In this document: positions 22,881 through 33,940 of the stretch, piece by piece
Numbering within the stretch: position 1 is the first letter of the stretch
Layout of the letters: each line of letters begins with the position of its first letter
Assembly (NCBI RefSeq): GCF_014066305.1
Contig: NW_023501040.1
Coordinates: 248,001 to 312,000 of the forward strand
Origin: Letharia columbiana
Taxonomy: Eukaryota; Ascomycota; Lecanoromycetes; Lecanorales; Parmeliaceae
DNA: 64,000 nucleotides
Direction of reading: 5' to 3'
The notes under the pieces: model-generated
Seen by the model: only the letters and a program-made list of their open reading frames with translations
What the model was told of the DNA's origin: nothing
The model's database searches: none
Program-made: the position numbers and the translations under genes

Positions 22881-23665
22881 CGCTCACCACCAATAGGACT
22901 TGGACTCTGGTGGATCTCCCATCAAATGCGCACGCCTTAAGAGGCCGATGGGTCTACAAGCTTAAGCGTGGTCCCGCAGAGGAGATTATACGACATAAAG
23001 CTCGCTGGGTTGTTCGCGGCTTTAAACAACGAGAAGGGATCGACTTCAACGAAACCTTCGCCTCTGTCGTTAAGCCCATAAGCTACAAAGCGATCTTTAC
23101 GCTGGCAACTGCCTTGGACTAGGAGCTTGAGCAGATGGACGTTAAAACCGCCTTTCTGTACGGCGATATTAAGGAGACAATTTACGTCACTCAGCCCACT
23201 GGCTTTAAGGCCAAAGGCCAAAAGAATAAGGTGTATAAGCTTGTCAAGGCACTTTACGGCCTAAAGCAATCCCCTAGGGTTTGGTACAACACCCTTGCAA
23301 CCTACCTGAAGGAACTGGGTTTTGAACCCATTGCTGCCGACCTCTCTGTGTTCACTAATGGTACCACCATTATCGCTATTTACGTGGACGACATCCTACT
23401 CGCGGGTCTCGACAAAACCGAAATATAGGGCATCAAGAACAAGCTCAATGAGAAGTTCGAGATGACTGATTTGGGACCTTGCACCTATTACCTTGGCATG
23501 ACGGTCACCAGAGACCGTGCTAATCGAATCCTGCGCCTTGGCCAAAAAGGCTACATTGAGAAGTTTCTGGAGGAATATGGCATGTCAAGCTCTGCGCCAT
23601 CGCCCACTCCCATCAACGGCGATAAGTTCCATGCCGCTGAAGATGATTTCACCCCTACCGATTAG
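22881..23665 (+). pseudogene. Copia reverse transcriptase region
   Basis: RVT_2-type domain: NRTWTLVDLPSNAHALRGRW, KARWVVRGFKQREGIDF, then a TAG at 23120-23122 just before ELEQMDVKTAFLYGDI, YGLKQSPRVWYNTL, and the catalytic YVDD at 23381-23392. Two more TAG stops lie at 23426-23428 and 23663-23665. The first stop is where fungal relatives usually carry Trp (TGG to TAG), and the others fit Gln (CAG to TAG). All four pol stops from integrase onward are TAG. Frame and catalytic residues are otherwise whole. Confidence 0.92.
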
Positions 23666-24346
23666 TCTCGTCATGCCTATCAGTCGGCTGTGGGATTACT
23701 TATGTACGCAATGCTGGGCACTCGACCCGATCTCGCATTCGCCGTCTCAGTGGTCTCTAGGTATGTCTTAAACCCCGATGAATCCCATTGGAAGGCTGTC
23801 AAGCGCATCTTCTGGTACCTAAACGGTACCAAGGACTGGCAGTTGGTATTCAGGGGAGACCTGAAACCACTCACTGGCTACACAGACGCGGACTGGGTGG
23901 GCGACCAGGACACTCGACGTTCTACCTCTGGTTACGTCTTTGATGTAGGCAGTGCTGCCATCAGTTGGTCATCGAAACGGCAGCCTACCGTGGCGCTATC
24001 CTCGTGCGAGGCCGAATACATCGGCCAGACGCAGGCTACCAAGGAGGCAGTTTGGCTGCGTGGACTCCTTAATCAACTCAACCTCAGCGCTAAGTGCACA
24101 CAGGCTGTTATCGTCTACTGCGACAATCAGGGTGCTATGGCGCTTGCCAAAAATCCTCAATTTCATGCGCGCACTAAGCATATCGACATTCAGCACCACT
24201 ATGTGCGGGAACAAGTCACCGCTGGTACCGTTGCTCTTGAGTATGTCCCTACCGAACAACAGGTGGCCGATGGACTCACCAAGGCACTGCCCAAGGACAA
24301 GTTTGAGAAGTTTCGCATGCTAATTGGGCTGGAACATCGTCCATAG
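23666..24346 (+). pseudogene. Copia RNase H region and pol end
   Basis: It reads SRHAYQSAVGLLMYAMLGTR, the usual link after RT. RNase HI follows with its acidic residues in place: Asp in TGYTDADW (23885-23887), Glu in SSCEAEYIG (24008-24010), Asp in YCDNQGAMAL (24122-24124) and a last Asp in RTKHIDIQHHYVRE. It ends VADGLTKALPKDKFEKFRML...EHRP and a TAG at 24344-24346 that fits the normal family end. This 227-codon part has no internal stop. Confidence 0.93.
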
Positions 24347-24828
24347 CATTGTCCATTCAGGGGAGCTGACTCCGAATCCAGGGGAGCTATTTCATTGGTC
24401 CCCGCAGTTCGGGTGATCCACCCGAGCCGCCCGCCGAGCCTCAGGCTTGATACTCTGCGGGCTCGCCATTCCATACCAGAACAGCTATTTCTTCAGCGCT
24501 ATTGCCGCTATCGCTACCAAATCTTCAGGGCTCTTTCGGGACACCCTTATCTATGCCACTACCACTACCAGCCACTATTGCCAAGGACTAGATACCTGGA
24601 ACGGCCCCCGCAGGAGCCTTGCAGCCGGTCGCAATGTGTGGGACGGAGAATTTCTTCCAATCATTTCATTCAGTCACCCCCACGAATATCCTCCGGCCTC
24701 GAATCGATCGATTTTTGGTGTGCACCAGATGGCCTGGAAATAAAATTTCCGAAAAACCGTTTTTTGACAAAAAGTGGAATTTGGTGGCGATGTCGGTTTG
24801 ACATAGTCGTTTTCAGATTTCGACTTTT
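24347..24828 (+). other. Copia 3' untranslated region, part 1
   Basis: It has balanced base use and no RIP signs. It contains a strong short hairpin, CGGGTG-ATC-CACCCG (24410-24424), and two copies of AGGGGAGCT (24359, 24380 regions). An open frame of 151 codons (24395-24850) has no recognisable motif and runs into the downstream tandem repeat, so I do not call it a gene. Confidence 0.6.
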
Positions 24829-25029
24829 CACTTTAGCCACCCGGCGCTAAACTCACTTTAGCTACCCGGCTCGGACTTCACTTTAGCCACCCGGCGCTAA
24901 ACTCACTTTAGCTACCCGGCTCGGACTTCACCTTAATTACCCGGCGCTAAAACTCACTTTAGCTACCCGGCTCGGACTTCACTTTAGCTACCCGGCGCGA
25001 ACTTCACTTTAGCCACCCGGCGCTAAACT
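24829..25029 (+). repeat. 25-bp hairpin-forming tandem repeat in Copia 3' region
   Basis: Eight units start with CACTTTAG(C/T)(C/T)ACCCGGC and end either GCTAAACT or TCGGACTT (one unit GCGAACTT). The two end types mostly alternate, giving a 50-bp higher period. Units of the first type contain TTTAGC and GCTAAA around an 8-base loop, so each can fold. One unit has an extra A (201 bp in all). A ninth decayed unit lies at about 25058-25080 (CACCTTACCTACCCGG). Confidence 0.9.
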
Positions 25030-25134
25030 CTGGCGAAAATCGACTAAGTCATTTTTCACCTTACCTACCCGGTTTTGACACTGTCAGCGTTGAACTTCGT
25101 GTCTACCGGATTTCGCGTATGAAAGGATACGTGC

Positions 25135-25143
25135 GAAGGGGAG
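25135..25143 (+). other. Polypurine tract
   Basis: GAAGGGGAG lies immediately before the right LTR, the place where plus-strand DNA synthesis starts in LTR elements. It is intact. Confidence 0.85.
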
Positions 25144-25294
25144 TGTTGGAATTCGGATCACGTGACTCTTGGCGTCTTGGCGATCACGTGACATGGTCAC
25201 GTGACACGCCTTAGTGTGTCCGTATCTAGTCGCTCTTTCCTTCCATAGAACTCAATAGTCAATACAACTAAGTGTTCTACCTCATATTTTGACA
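25144..25294 (+). repeat. 3' LTR, 151 bp
   Basis: Identical at every base to 18183-18333, including the three CACGTG boxes (cores at 25159, 25185 and 25198). It is followed by the right GTATT duplication (25295-25299). Confidence 0.97.
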
Positions 25295-25299
25295 GTATT

Positions 25300-25682
25300 T
25301 ATTAATAATAATAAAAATAAAAAGTAAAAGTTAAAGTAAGATTTTATATTTATTAACGTAATTTTTAATAGTTATAATAATTTAATTATAATAATTATAA
25401 AGTAATATTAATATTAATAATATATAATAGTAACGATAATAGTATATTATAATAGAATAATTATATATTTATATTCTATTAATTAAGATAAGTTTAGATT
25501 TATTATAAGCGTATTCTATATTCTTAATATATTACTTAGCTCTCTTACTTATTTAGATCTAGCGAGTCTTAATAGAGACATTTATTTACTATTTAATATC
25601 TTTCTTCTATATATATAATTCGATATCTTAGTTATCTTATTTAAAATACCTATATTAATATTATATCTATATCGATTTTAAT
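25300..25682. other. AT-rich RIP-mutated DNA
   Basis: It resumes the decayed sequence that the Copia element interrupted. No repeat edge or gene was recognised. Confidence 0.5.
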
Positions 25683-26135
25683 AAAATCTATAAATTAAAT
25701 TTATAAGCTATTTTTTAATTAGAGCTATTATTAAGAAATAGTTTTTAATATTATATAATATTAATATAATATAAAAAAGTTATTTTATTAATCTATATAA
25801 TCTATAAATATATATATATAAAGAGAGACGCGCTGAGATTTAATTAGAAAGGTATATTAAGTATAAAGAATTAATTTATAATAATTATTTATGAAAAATA
25901 GAGAAAGACTATATTCTTATAATAAGAAGTATTAAAATATCGAAAAGAAATAAAGATAATATATTAATTAGTGGTATAAATTCTATAATATCTTCTATTA
26001 TAGTAAAATCTTTCGAATAATAAAATAGCTATTAGAGTAAGATATCGAATAATTTTAATTCGTTTAAATATATATTATTCGATATTTCTTTTATAGAGAT
26101 TTAATTATTATAGTAAATTCTTCTCTTATAATATT
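25683..26135 (-). repeat. Block C, reverse, mutated
   Basis: It carries the C landmarks reversed: TCTATAAATTAAATTTATA, GAGACGCGCTGAGATTTAATTAGAAAGG, ATAGAGAAAGACTATATTC, ATCTTTCGAATAATAAAATAG and GATATTTCTT. Near its outer end it has a stretch (about 25715-25795) absent from the well-kept C copies. Confidence 0.7.
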
Positions 26136-26137
26136 AT

Positions 26138-27092
26138 TATTAATATATATAATAGAATAAGATAGAGTTAAATTAGAAAATCTTAAATTTATATATATAG
26201 CTAATTATATTACTATAAAGAATACTATAGAGAATACTATAAAGAAATTAAGCGATAATAAAACTCTTAATATTAAGAATATAACTTAACTCTTTAAGAT
26301 CCCACGTTATATACTCTCTACGATTTTATATTAAATTATTATTTAATAAGCGAAGAATATTACTATAACTTAGTCTATTATCTTTACTATATTAAGAAGT
26401 AAGAGAAGAAACTATAATAAATAAATATCGAGAATACTACGGGGAATATTATGAAGAATACTATAAAGAAATTAAGCGGTAATAAAATTATTATTATTAA
26501 GAATACGGCTTAGCTCTTTAAGATCTCACGTTATATACTTTCTACGATTTTATATTAAATTATTATCTAATAAGCGAAGAATACTATTATAACTTAGTCT
26601 ATTATTTCTATTATATTAATATAATATATTATTATAATAATCTTATAAGAGAAGAATTTATTATTATACTTAATTAAGTCTTTATAAAAGAAATATCGAA
26701 CGATATATATTTAGATGAATTGAAATCGTTCGATATCTATAGCTATTTTATTATTCGAAAGATTTTACTACGATAGAAGATATTATGAAATTTACATTAT
26801 TAATTAATACGTTATCTTTATTTCTTTTTAATATTTCGATACTTCTTACTATAAGAATATAATCTTTCTCTATTTTTTATAGATAATTATTACGAATTAA
26901 TTCTTTATATTTAATATACCTTTCTAATTAAATCTTAACGCGTCTCTCTTTATATATATATATTTATATATAGATTAAAAACGTATAGTAAGCGATTAGA
27001 GTTCGATTTGATTTAGAACTAAAGTTAAAATATAATTTAAATTAGAAAAATCTAATTTTATAAATTTAATTTATAGATCTTTATTTATAATA
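26138..27092 (+). repeat. Deletion derivative: A terminus + array + C, forward
   Basis: The first ~70 bases are the A terminal block (ATATAATAGAATAAGATAGAGTTAAATTAG...). At about 26208 this jumps straight into array sequence (26208-26640) and then a full C block (26641-27092, ending TAGATCTTTATT). The body of A is missing. So an element can lose its interior and keep both ends. Confidence 0.7.
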
Positions 27093-27094
27093 AT

Positions 27095-28015
27095 ATATTA
27101 TATTAATATAATAGAGATAATAAATTAAATTATAATAATATTCTTCGCTTATTAAGTAATAATTTAATATAAAATCGTAAAGAGTATATAACGTGAAATC
27201 TTAGAGAGCTAAATCGTATTTTTAATATTAAGAGTTTTATTACTACTTAATTTCTTCGTAATATTCTTTATATTTATTTATTATAATAACTTCTCTTACT
27301 CTAATTAAGTAGATTAATATAAAATTATAAAGAGTAAATATATTATATTATTACTACTAATAACTATCTTTATAATATTCTTTATATTTATTTATTATAA
27401 TAACTTCTTTTATTTTAATTAAGTGAATTAATATAAAATTATAAAGAGTAAATCTATTATATTATTATTTCTAATAATTATCTTTATAATATTCTTTATA
27501 ATATTCTTTATAATATTCTTTATAATATTCTTTATATTTATCTATTATAGATTCTTCTTTTATTTAATTAAATATAAGCGTATTAAGAGTAAATATATTA
27601 TATTAATAAAATTAGTAAAATTAATAAAGAGATATTATAATTATAATTATATAAATAGTTAAAAGAATTATTTAATTCTAAACGCGTTTAATATAATTAT
27701 TATATTTAAATATTTATTTAATTTATTAATAGTAGATTAAATTTTATAAATTTAAAATCGTTAATAAATATAAATTAAGTTTTATAATTTATAAAATTAT
27801 AAAGTAATAATATTTATAGAGAGCTAGTTATTTTAAAGTATAAAATCTTTATATATATATTTTTAATAAGAGAGAGTAAGAGAGTTAATAAGCTAATTTA
27901 ATCGATCTAATTAAAGAGTATAATAACTCTAAATTTATTATTAGCTATATATATAAATTTAAGATTTTATAATTTAATTTTATCTTATTTTTTTTTATAT
28001 ATTAATAATAATATA
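27095..28015 (-). repeat. Array + block A, reverse, mutated
   Basis: Reversed array units (27095-27560) include four to five close copies of a TATAATATTCTTTA motif (27482-27533). They are followed by reversed A, ending at TTTTATAATTTAATTTTATCTTATT. The array and A blocks meet without C, next to the C end of the forward copy on the left. Confidence 0.65.
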
Positions 28016-28440
28016 TATAGCTATTAATTAAGTAATTAATTATTTATTTATATAAATTTCTATTTAAATTATAAAGAGTAATTATAAATTACTATATAGA
28101 TAATATATATATTTATAAAAAAAATCTTATTTAATCTTTTTATATTAGAAGTAAAACTCTTATTTTTCTTTCTTTTTAATTTAATTATTATTTTTATTTA
28201 TCTTTAGAGAATTAATTTATATAATTATATATTAATAAATAAATATTAATTTAGAATTTTTTTTAAATAATTTTTAATTTTTAATTTTTAATTTTTAATT
28301 TTTTAAGAGTATTATTATAGCTAATATATCGCTAATTTTAATCTTTTTTATTAAAATTTATCCTTTTTTTTTAAATAAAATATTAAAATATATTTAATTT
28401 TTTAATTTTTTTAATTATAAATATAATTAATTAAAATAAT
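28016..28440 (+). repeat. Repeat F arm, solo copy
   Basis: It aligns with 48880-49320 (blocks ATTATAAAGAGTAATTATAA, TATATTAATAAATAAATATT and CTAATATATCGCTAATTTTAATC). It is the same orientation as the right arm of the F unit. No internal F sequence follows here. Confidence 0.65.
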
Positions 28441-28489
28441 AATTTATATTTTATATTTATAATAAAAGTATATAATTTTTTTTTTTTTT

Positions 28490-29190
28490 TTAATATATAT
28501 AATAGAATAAAATAAAGTTAAATTTAAAAATCTTAAATTTATATATATAGTTAATTATTAATTTAAGATTATTATATTTTTTAATTAAACTAACTAAGTT
28601 AACTCGCTAGCTCTCTTAAACTCTCTTATTAAAAATTTATATATAAAAATTTTATACTCTAAAATAATTAGATTTCTATAAATATTATTTTTTTATAATT
28701 TAATAAATTATATAGCTTAATATACGCTTTTTAACGCTATAAAAATAATAAAGTTTAATTTACTATTAATAAATTAAATTAATATTTAAATATTATAATT
28801 ATATTAAATATATTTAAGATTAATTAATTAATAATTCTTTTCTTTATTTATATAATTATATTTCTTCTATATTTTTATTAATTTATTAATTAAAAATAAA
28901 TTCGTTTTCGATATCTCTCGCTTAAATATTACTAAGTATCTAAAATATATATCTCTTTTATCTATCTTTTAAATCTCTTATTAATATCTTTAAATTATTT
29001 TTTAATAAATTTATTATTAATAGTAATCGAGATCGTAAATAAGTCTTAATAATTATTTATTACTATTTATAAATATATTAAAAAACTCTTTAAAAGAGTC
29101 TAAACGAAAATATTCTTCTCTATATACTTCTTTTAAATTAATAATAATATTTTTTAATTTAGTAATACTATCTCTTAAAACGCATTTTTC
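28490..29190 (+). repeat. Block A, forward, heavily mutated
   Basis: The full A order is readable: terminal block, AACTAACTCGCTAGCTCTC, TACGCTTTTTAACGCTATAA, and ATCTCTCGCTTAAATATTAC to the AAACGAAAATATTCTTCTC end. Nearly every CA/TG of the better copies has become TA. Confidence 0.7.
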
Positions 29191-29650
29191 TTCTTAATTC
29201 ATTTTTTATTATCTTATTTTAAAGTCTATTAAAGCGTATTAAATTTAAATATTATTAAGAAAAAGCTCTTAAATAAGAGAAAGACGATATAAAAGATTCT
29301 CTATTATAAGACTTATTATTAAACTTTTTAATAATTTTTTTTTAATAATCTATATTCTTTTAACTTATCTTTTAACTTTTATTTAAATTCTATTTAATCT
29401 TTAATAAAGCTCGCTAACTATATTATATATTATTTATATATTATTTACTTATAAATATATTAAAAGAATCTTAAAAAGAGCTTAAACGAATTTATAGCTA
29501 TTATCTTTCTTTATATATTTCTTTTAAATTAGCAATACTTAATTAATCGCTTAATTAATATTATTTATCTTATTAACTTAATAATTTATTTAATTAAATT
29601 ATTAATTAATTATTTAATTATTTATTTAGTTAATTACTTAGCTAGCTACT
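29191..29650. other. RIP-mutated DNA with short-period repeats
   Basis: It includes a partial second A tail (AAAAAGAGCTTAAACGAATTTAT near 29490) and then many TTAATTAATTACTTAGCTA-type short repeats (29560-29650), which introduce the array copy on the right. No gene. Confidence 0.5.
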
Positions 29651-30244
29651 TAATCTAATATTTTATAAAAAAAGAAGTAAAAAAAGAAACTATAATAGAT
29701 AAATATAAAGAATATTATAAAGAAATTAAATAATAATAAAATTATTATTATTAAGAATACGATTTAGCTTTTTAAGATTTTATATTATATTAATTATTTA
29801 TTTAATTAATTACTTAATTAATTACTTAGCTAATTACTTAATCTAATACTCTTTAAAAAAAGAAATAAAAAAAGAAATTATAATAGATAAATGCGAAGAA
29901 TATTATAAAGAAATTAAATAATAATAAAATTACTATTATTAAGAATACGATTTAACTTTTTAAGATTTTATATTATATTAATTATCTATTTAATTAATTA
30001 CTTAATTAATTATTTAATTTAATACTCTATAAGAGAAGAAATAAGAGAAAAAATTATAATAAATAAATATAAAGAATATTATAGAGAAACTAAGCGATAA
30101 TAAAATTATTATTATTAAAAATACAACTTAGCTCTCTAAAATTCTATCTTATATACTCTTTATAATTTTATATTAAATTATTACTTAGTAAATAAAGAAT
30201 ACTATTATAACTTAATTTAATATTTCTATTATATTAATATAATA
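29651..30244 (+). repeat. Array copy, forward, mutated
   Basis: Three units separated by ACTTAATTAATTACTTAGCTAA stretches. Each has the AAGAAATAAAAAAAGAAATTATAATAGATAAAT version of the array core and the AAGAATACGATTTAG end. Confidence 0.65.
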
Positions 30245-30690
30245 TATTATTATAAATAAAGATCTATAAATTAAATTTATAGAGTTAAATTTTTCTAAAT
30301 TAAATCGAACTCTAATCGCTTATTATATATTTTTAATCTATATATAATATATATATATAAAAAAAGACACGCTAAGATCTAATTAGAAAGATATATTAAA
30401 TATAAAAAATTAATTTATAATAATTATCTATAAAAAATAGAGAAAAGATTATATTCTTATAATAAGAAATATTAAAATATTAAAAAGAAATAGAGATAAT
30501 ATATTAATTAGTAATATAAATTTTATATTATCTTCTATTATAATAAAATCTTTCAAATAATAAAATAACTATTAGAGTAAGATATCGAATAATTTTAATT
30601 TATCTAAATATATATTATTTAATATTTCTTCTATAAAGATCTAATTAATTATAATTATTATAATAAATTTTTCTCTTATAATATTATTAT
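30245..30690 (-). repeat. Block C, reverse, mutated
   Basis: It starts ATCTATAAATTAAATTTATAGAG and includes AATCGAACTCTAATCGCTTA, ACACGCTAAGATCTAATTAG and the ATCTTTCAAATAATAAAAT block. It ends at the GATATTTCTT-like end. Confidence 0.7.
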
Positions 30691-31665
30691 AATAATATAT
30701 TATATTAATATAATAAAAATAATAAATTAAATTATAATAGTATTCTTCGCTTACTAAGTAATAATTTAATATAAAATTATAAAGAATATATAATATAAGA
30801 TCTTAAAGAGTTAAGTCGTATTCTTAATAATAATAATTTTATTATTACTTAATTTCTTTATAATATTCTTTATAATATTCTTTGTAGTATTCTTTATATT
30901 TATTTATTATAATTTCTTCTTTTACTTCTTAATATAATAGAGATAATAAATTAAATTATAGATAATATTCTTCGCTTATTAAATAAAAATTTAATATAAA
31001 ATTATAAAAAGTATATAATATAAGATTTTAGAGATTTAAGTTATATTCTTAATAATAATAATTTTATTATCGCTTAATTTCTTTGTAATATTCTCTATAA
31101 TATTCTTTATAATATTCTTCATATTTATTTATTATAATTTCTTCTTTTACTTCTTAATATAGTAAAAATAATAAATTAAATTATAATAATATTTTTCGCT
31201 TATTAAATAATAATTTAATATAAAATCGTAGAGAGTATATAATATAATATCTTAAAGAATTAAATTGTATTCTTAATAATAGTAGTCTTATTACCGCTTA
31301 ATTTCTTTATAATATTCTTTATAATATTCTCTATAATATTCTTTATATTTATCTATTATACTTTCTTCTTTTATTTCTTAATATAATAAAAATAATAAAT
31401 TAAGTTATAATAATATTCTTCGCTTATTAAATAATAATTTAATATAAAATTATAGAGAGTATATAACGTGGAATTTTAAAGAGCTAAGTTATATTCTTAA
31501 TATTAAGAATCTTATTATTACTTAATTTCTTTATAATATTCTTTATATTTATTTATTATAATAACTTCTCTTATATTAATTAAATAAATTAATATAAAAT
31601 TATAAAGAGTAGATTTATTATATTATTATTACTAATAACTATCTTTATAATATTTTTTATATTTA
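30691..31665 (-). repeat. Array, reverse, about five mutated units
   Basis: The unit start TATTCTTCGCTTA(T/C)TAA recurs near 30740, 30970, 31190 and 31420, giving a period of about 220 bases. Each unit has the TCTTAATAATA(A/G)TA(A/G) and CTTAATTTCTTT blocks. Confidence 0.7.
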
Positions 31666-32334
31666 AACGATAAAATATTCTCTATTAGACTATTATTTAA
31701 ACTTTATAAAAGTATTATTTTTTATATAATTTTAGCGATCTAGTTATATATTAATCTCTAGATATTATTTAAAGTTATTATTAAATCTTAATTCGAAAAT
31801 AGATTTTTATAAATCGAGTTTTATATCTTTATAAGAGATATTAAATTAAGAAATATAATATATAAATATTTAAGAATCTTTAGAGAGAGCTTTTTAGTCG
31901 AATAAAAATTTATAAGAGCTCTATCTACTTAATATCTAACTTCTCTATAATAATAAATTAAATTAAATATAAGATAATAAAAGTAATTAAGAAGTTAAAT
32001 AATATTATAAAGAATAAAGATATAGATATTAGTAATACTAGCGATTAGAATAAATTAATAAACTTAAATCTATTATTTAAATAATCTTCTAATTTTTTAT
32101 TTATACTCTTTTATCTCTAATTTTATTTAATTTAATATTAATTTAATAAAGTTACTTAATATAATTTCTCTCTATAAAGATCTTCGCGTAATATTTTATA
32201 TATATTTAAACGCGAGTAATTTATAGATTTAAATCTCTATAAATTTCTAAATAAAGTATTTTTATTAAAATAACTATCTTAACTAAATAATCGAATAAAA
32301 TAAATAATTTTTAAATTAATTAATATTCTTCGCA
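31666..32334 (-). pseudogene. Unrecognised RIP-mutated segment with a possible coding duplicate
   Basis: Residual minus-strand coding look: around 32192-32321 the translation reads LFRNL*RFKSINYSRLNIYK, and a near copy of the same DNA lies at 35471-35600 (LFKNL*RLKSINYFYLNIYK). Differences between the two are mainly C/T and G/A. I do not know the protein. The rest shows no motif. Confidence 0.35.
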
Positions 32335-32690
32335 TTTATCTATTATAATAATTTCTTCTTTTATTAAATATTAAATTAATATAAGATTATAAAGAGTAGA
32401 TTTATTATATTACTACTATTAATAATTATCTCTATAATATTCTTTATAATATTCTTTATATTTATCTATTATAGATTCTTCTCTTATTTAACTAAGTGCG
32501 AGAATATTAAGAATAAATATATTTATATTAAAATTAATAGAATTAATAGAATTAATAAAATTAATAAAATTAATAGAATTAATAGAATTAATAGAATTAA
32601 TAAAATTAATAGAATTAATAGAATAATAAAAGAAGAATAATTATATAAATAGATAAAAGAATTATTATTTAATTTTAAACGCGTTTAATA
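32335..32690 (-). repeat. Array and A fragment with expanded 9-bp repeat
   Basis: Reversed array (32335-32510) leads into a partial A block in which the AATTAATAG motif is repeated about ten times (32531-32625). Other A copies have two to five. It stops after the TTTTAAACGCGTTTAATATAATTATTATATTT block. Confidence 0.65.
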
Positions 32691-32699
32691 TAATTATTA

Positions 32700-33475
32700 T
32701 ATTTTTAAAAGCTTTTTTTTAACGATATTTAGAATCTAATACGCGTTAAGAGATTTTAAAATAGAATAAGAATAAAAGATATATCTTAGAAGATAGTATT
32801 ATTAAATTAAAAGATATTATTACTAATTTAAAAAAAGTATATAAAAAGAATATATTTATTTAAACTCTTTTTAAAAGTTTTTTAATACGTTTATAAGTAG
32901 TAATAAATAATTATTAAACTCGCTTATAACCTCAATTATTAGTAATAATAAATTTATTAAAAAATAATTTAAAAGCGTTAATAGAGACTCTAAGAGGCGA
33001 GTAAAAGAGATATATATATCTAAAATATTAAGTAATCTTTAAGCGAGAAATATCGAAGACGATTATATTTATATTAATAAAATTAATAGAATTAATAGAA
33101 TAATAAAAGAAGAATAATTATATAAATAGATAAAAGAATTATTATTTAATCTCGAATATATTTAATATAATTATTATATTTAAATATCTATTTAACTTAT
33201 TAATAGTAAATTAAACTTTATTATTTTTATATTATTAAAAAGCGTAAACTAAGCTCTATAATTTACGAAATTATAAAGTAATAGTATTCTTAGAGAGCTC
33301 GTTATTTTAGACTGTAAGACTTCTATATATAGATTTTTAATAACTATAAACGCTGAATTATTTACTCGCGATATCTAACTAAAAAGCGTAAATTTAATAA
33401 ATTAATAATTGACTATATATATAAATTTAAGGTTTTCTAATTTAGCTCTATCTTATTCTATTATATATATTAATA
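32700..33475 (-). repeat. Block A, reverse, mutated
   Basis: Complete reversed A: AACTCTTTTTAAAAGTTTTTT, GAGACTCTAAGAGGCGAGTAAAAG, TCTCGAATATATTTAATATAATT, then the terminal block AAGGTTTTCTAATTTAGCTCTATC. Confidence 0.7.
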
Positions 33476-33479
33476 ATAA

Positions 33480-33940
33480 TATTATAGAAAAAGAATCTAC
33501 TATAATAATTATAATTAATTAAATCTCTATAAAAGAAATAATAAATAATATATATTTAGATAAAATAAAATTATTTAATATCTTACTCTAATAGCTATTC
33601 TATTATTTAAGAGATTTTATTATAATAGAAGATAATATAAAATTTATATTACTAATTAATATATTATCTTTATTTCTTTTTAATATTTTAATACTTCTTA
33701 TTATAAGAATATAATCTTTCTCTATAATTATTATAAATTAATTCTCTATATTTAATATATCTTTCTAATTAAGTCTTAGCGCGCCTCTCTTTATATATTA
33801 TATAGATTAAATTAATTTTATAGTAATAAAAGTAGATTAAAAACGTATAGTAAGCGATTAGAGTTCGATTTAACTTAGAGCTAGAGCTAAAATTTAATTT
33901 AACTTAGAAGAATTTAACTTTATAAATTTAAATTTATTAT
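33480..33940 (+). repeat. Block C, forward, mutated
   Basis: Readable from AATAATATATATTTAGATAAAATAAAATTATTT through GCGCGCCTCTCTTTATATATTA and AAACGTATAGTAAGCGATTAGAG to TATAAATTTAAATTTATTA. It abuts the A terminal block of the reverse copy on its left. Confidence 0.7.

Larger units (their letters stand above)
18183..25294 (+). mobile_element. Complete Ty1/Copia retrotransposon with identical LTRs
   Basis: The 7112-bp element has identical 151-bp LTRs (18183-18333 and 25144-25294) with TG...CA ends, a 5-bp target duplication GTATT (18178-18182 and 25295-25299), a primer site directly after the left LTR and a purine tract directly before the right one. Domain order is gag, protease, integrase, reverse transcriptase, RNase H, which defines Ty1/Copia (Pseudoviridae-like). 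It sits in saturated RIP DNA but is itself mostly balanced in base use. Its coding frame is broken by about a dozen stops in gag, several in pol and one frameshift, so it cannot be autonomous. The long leader (1.4 kb) and 0.8 kb 3' region are unusual. Confidence 0.97.

Noticed and set aside
24395..24850. 151-codon + strand frame after Copia pol (possible extra ORF)
   Set aside because: No motif, odd composition, overlaps a hairpin and runs into the 25-bp repeat. Pol already ends normally at 24346.
24829..25029. Regular 25-bp repeats as a CRISPR-like array
   Set aside because: Units are contiguous with no unique spacers, lie inside a eukaryotic retrotransposon, and no cas gene is present.
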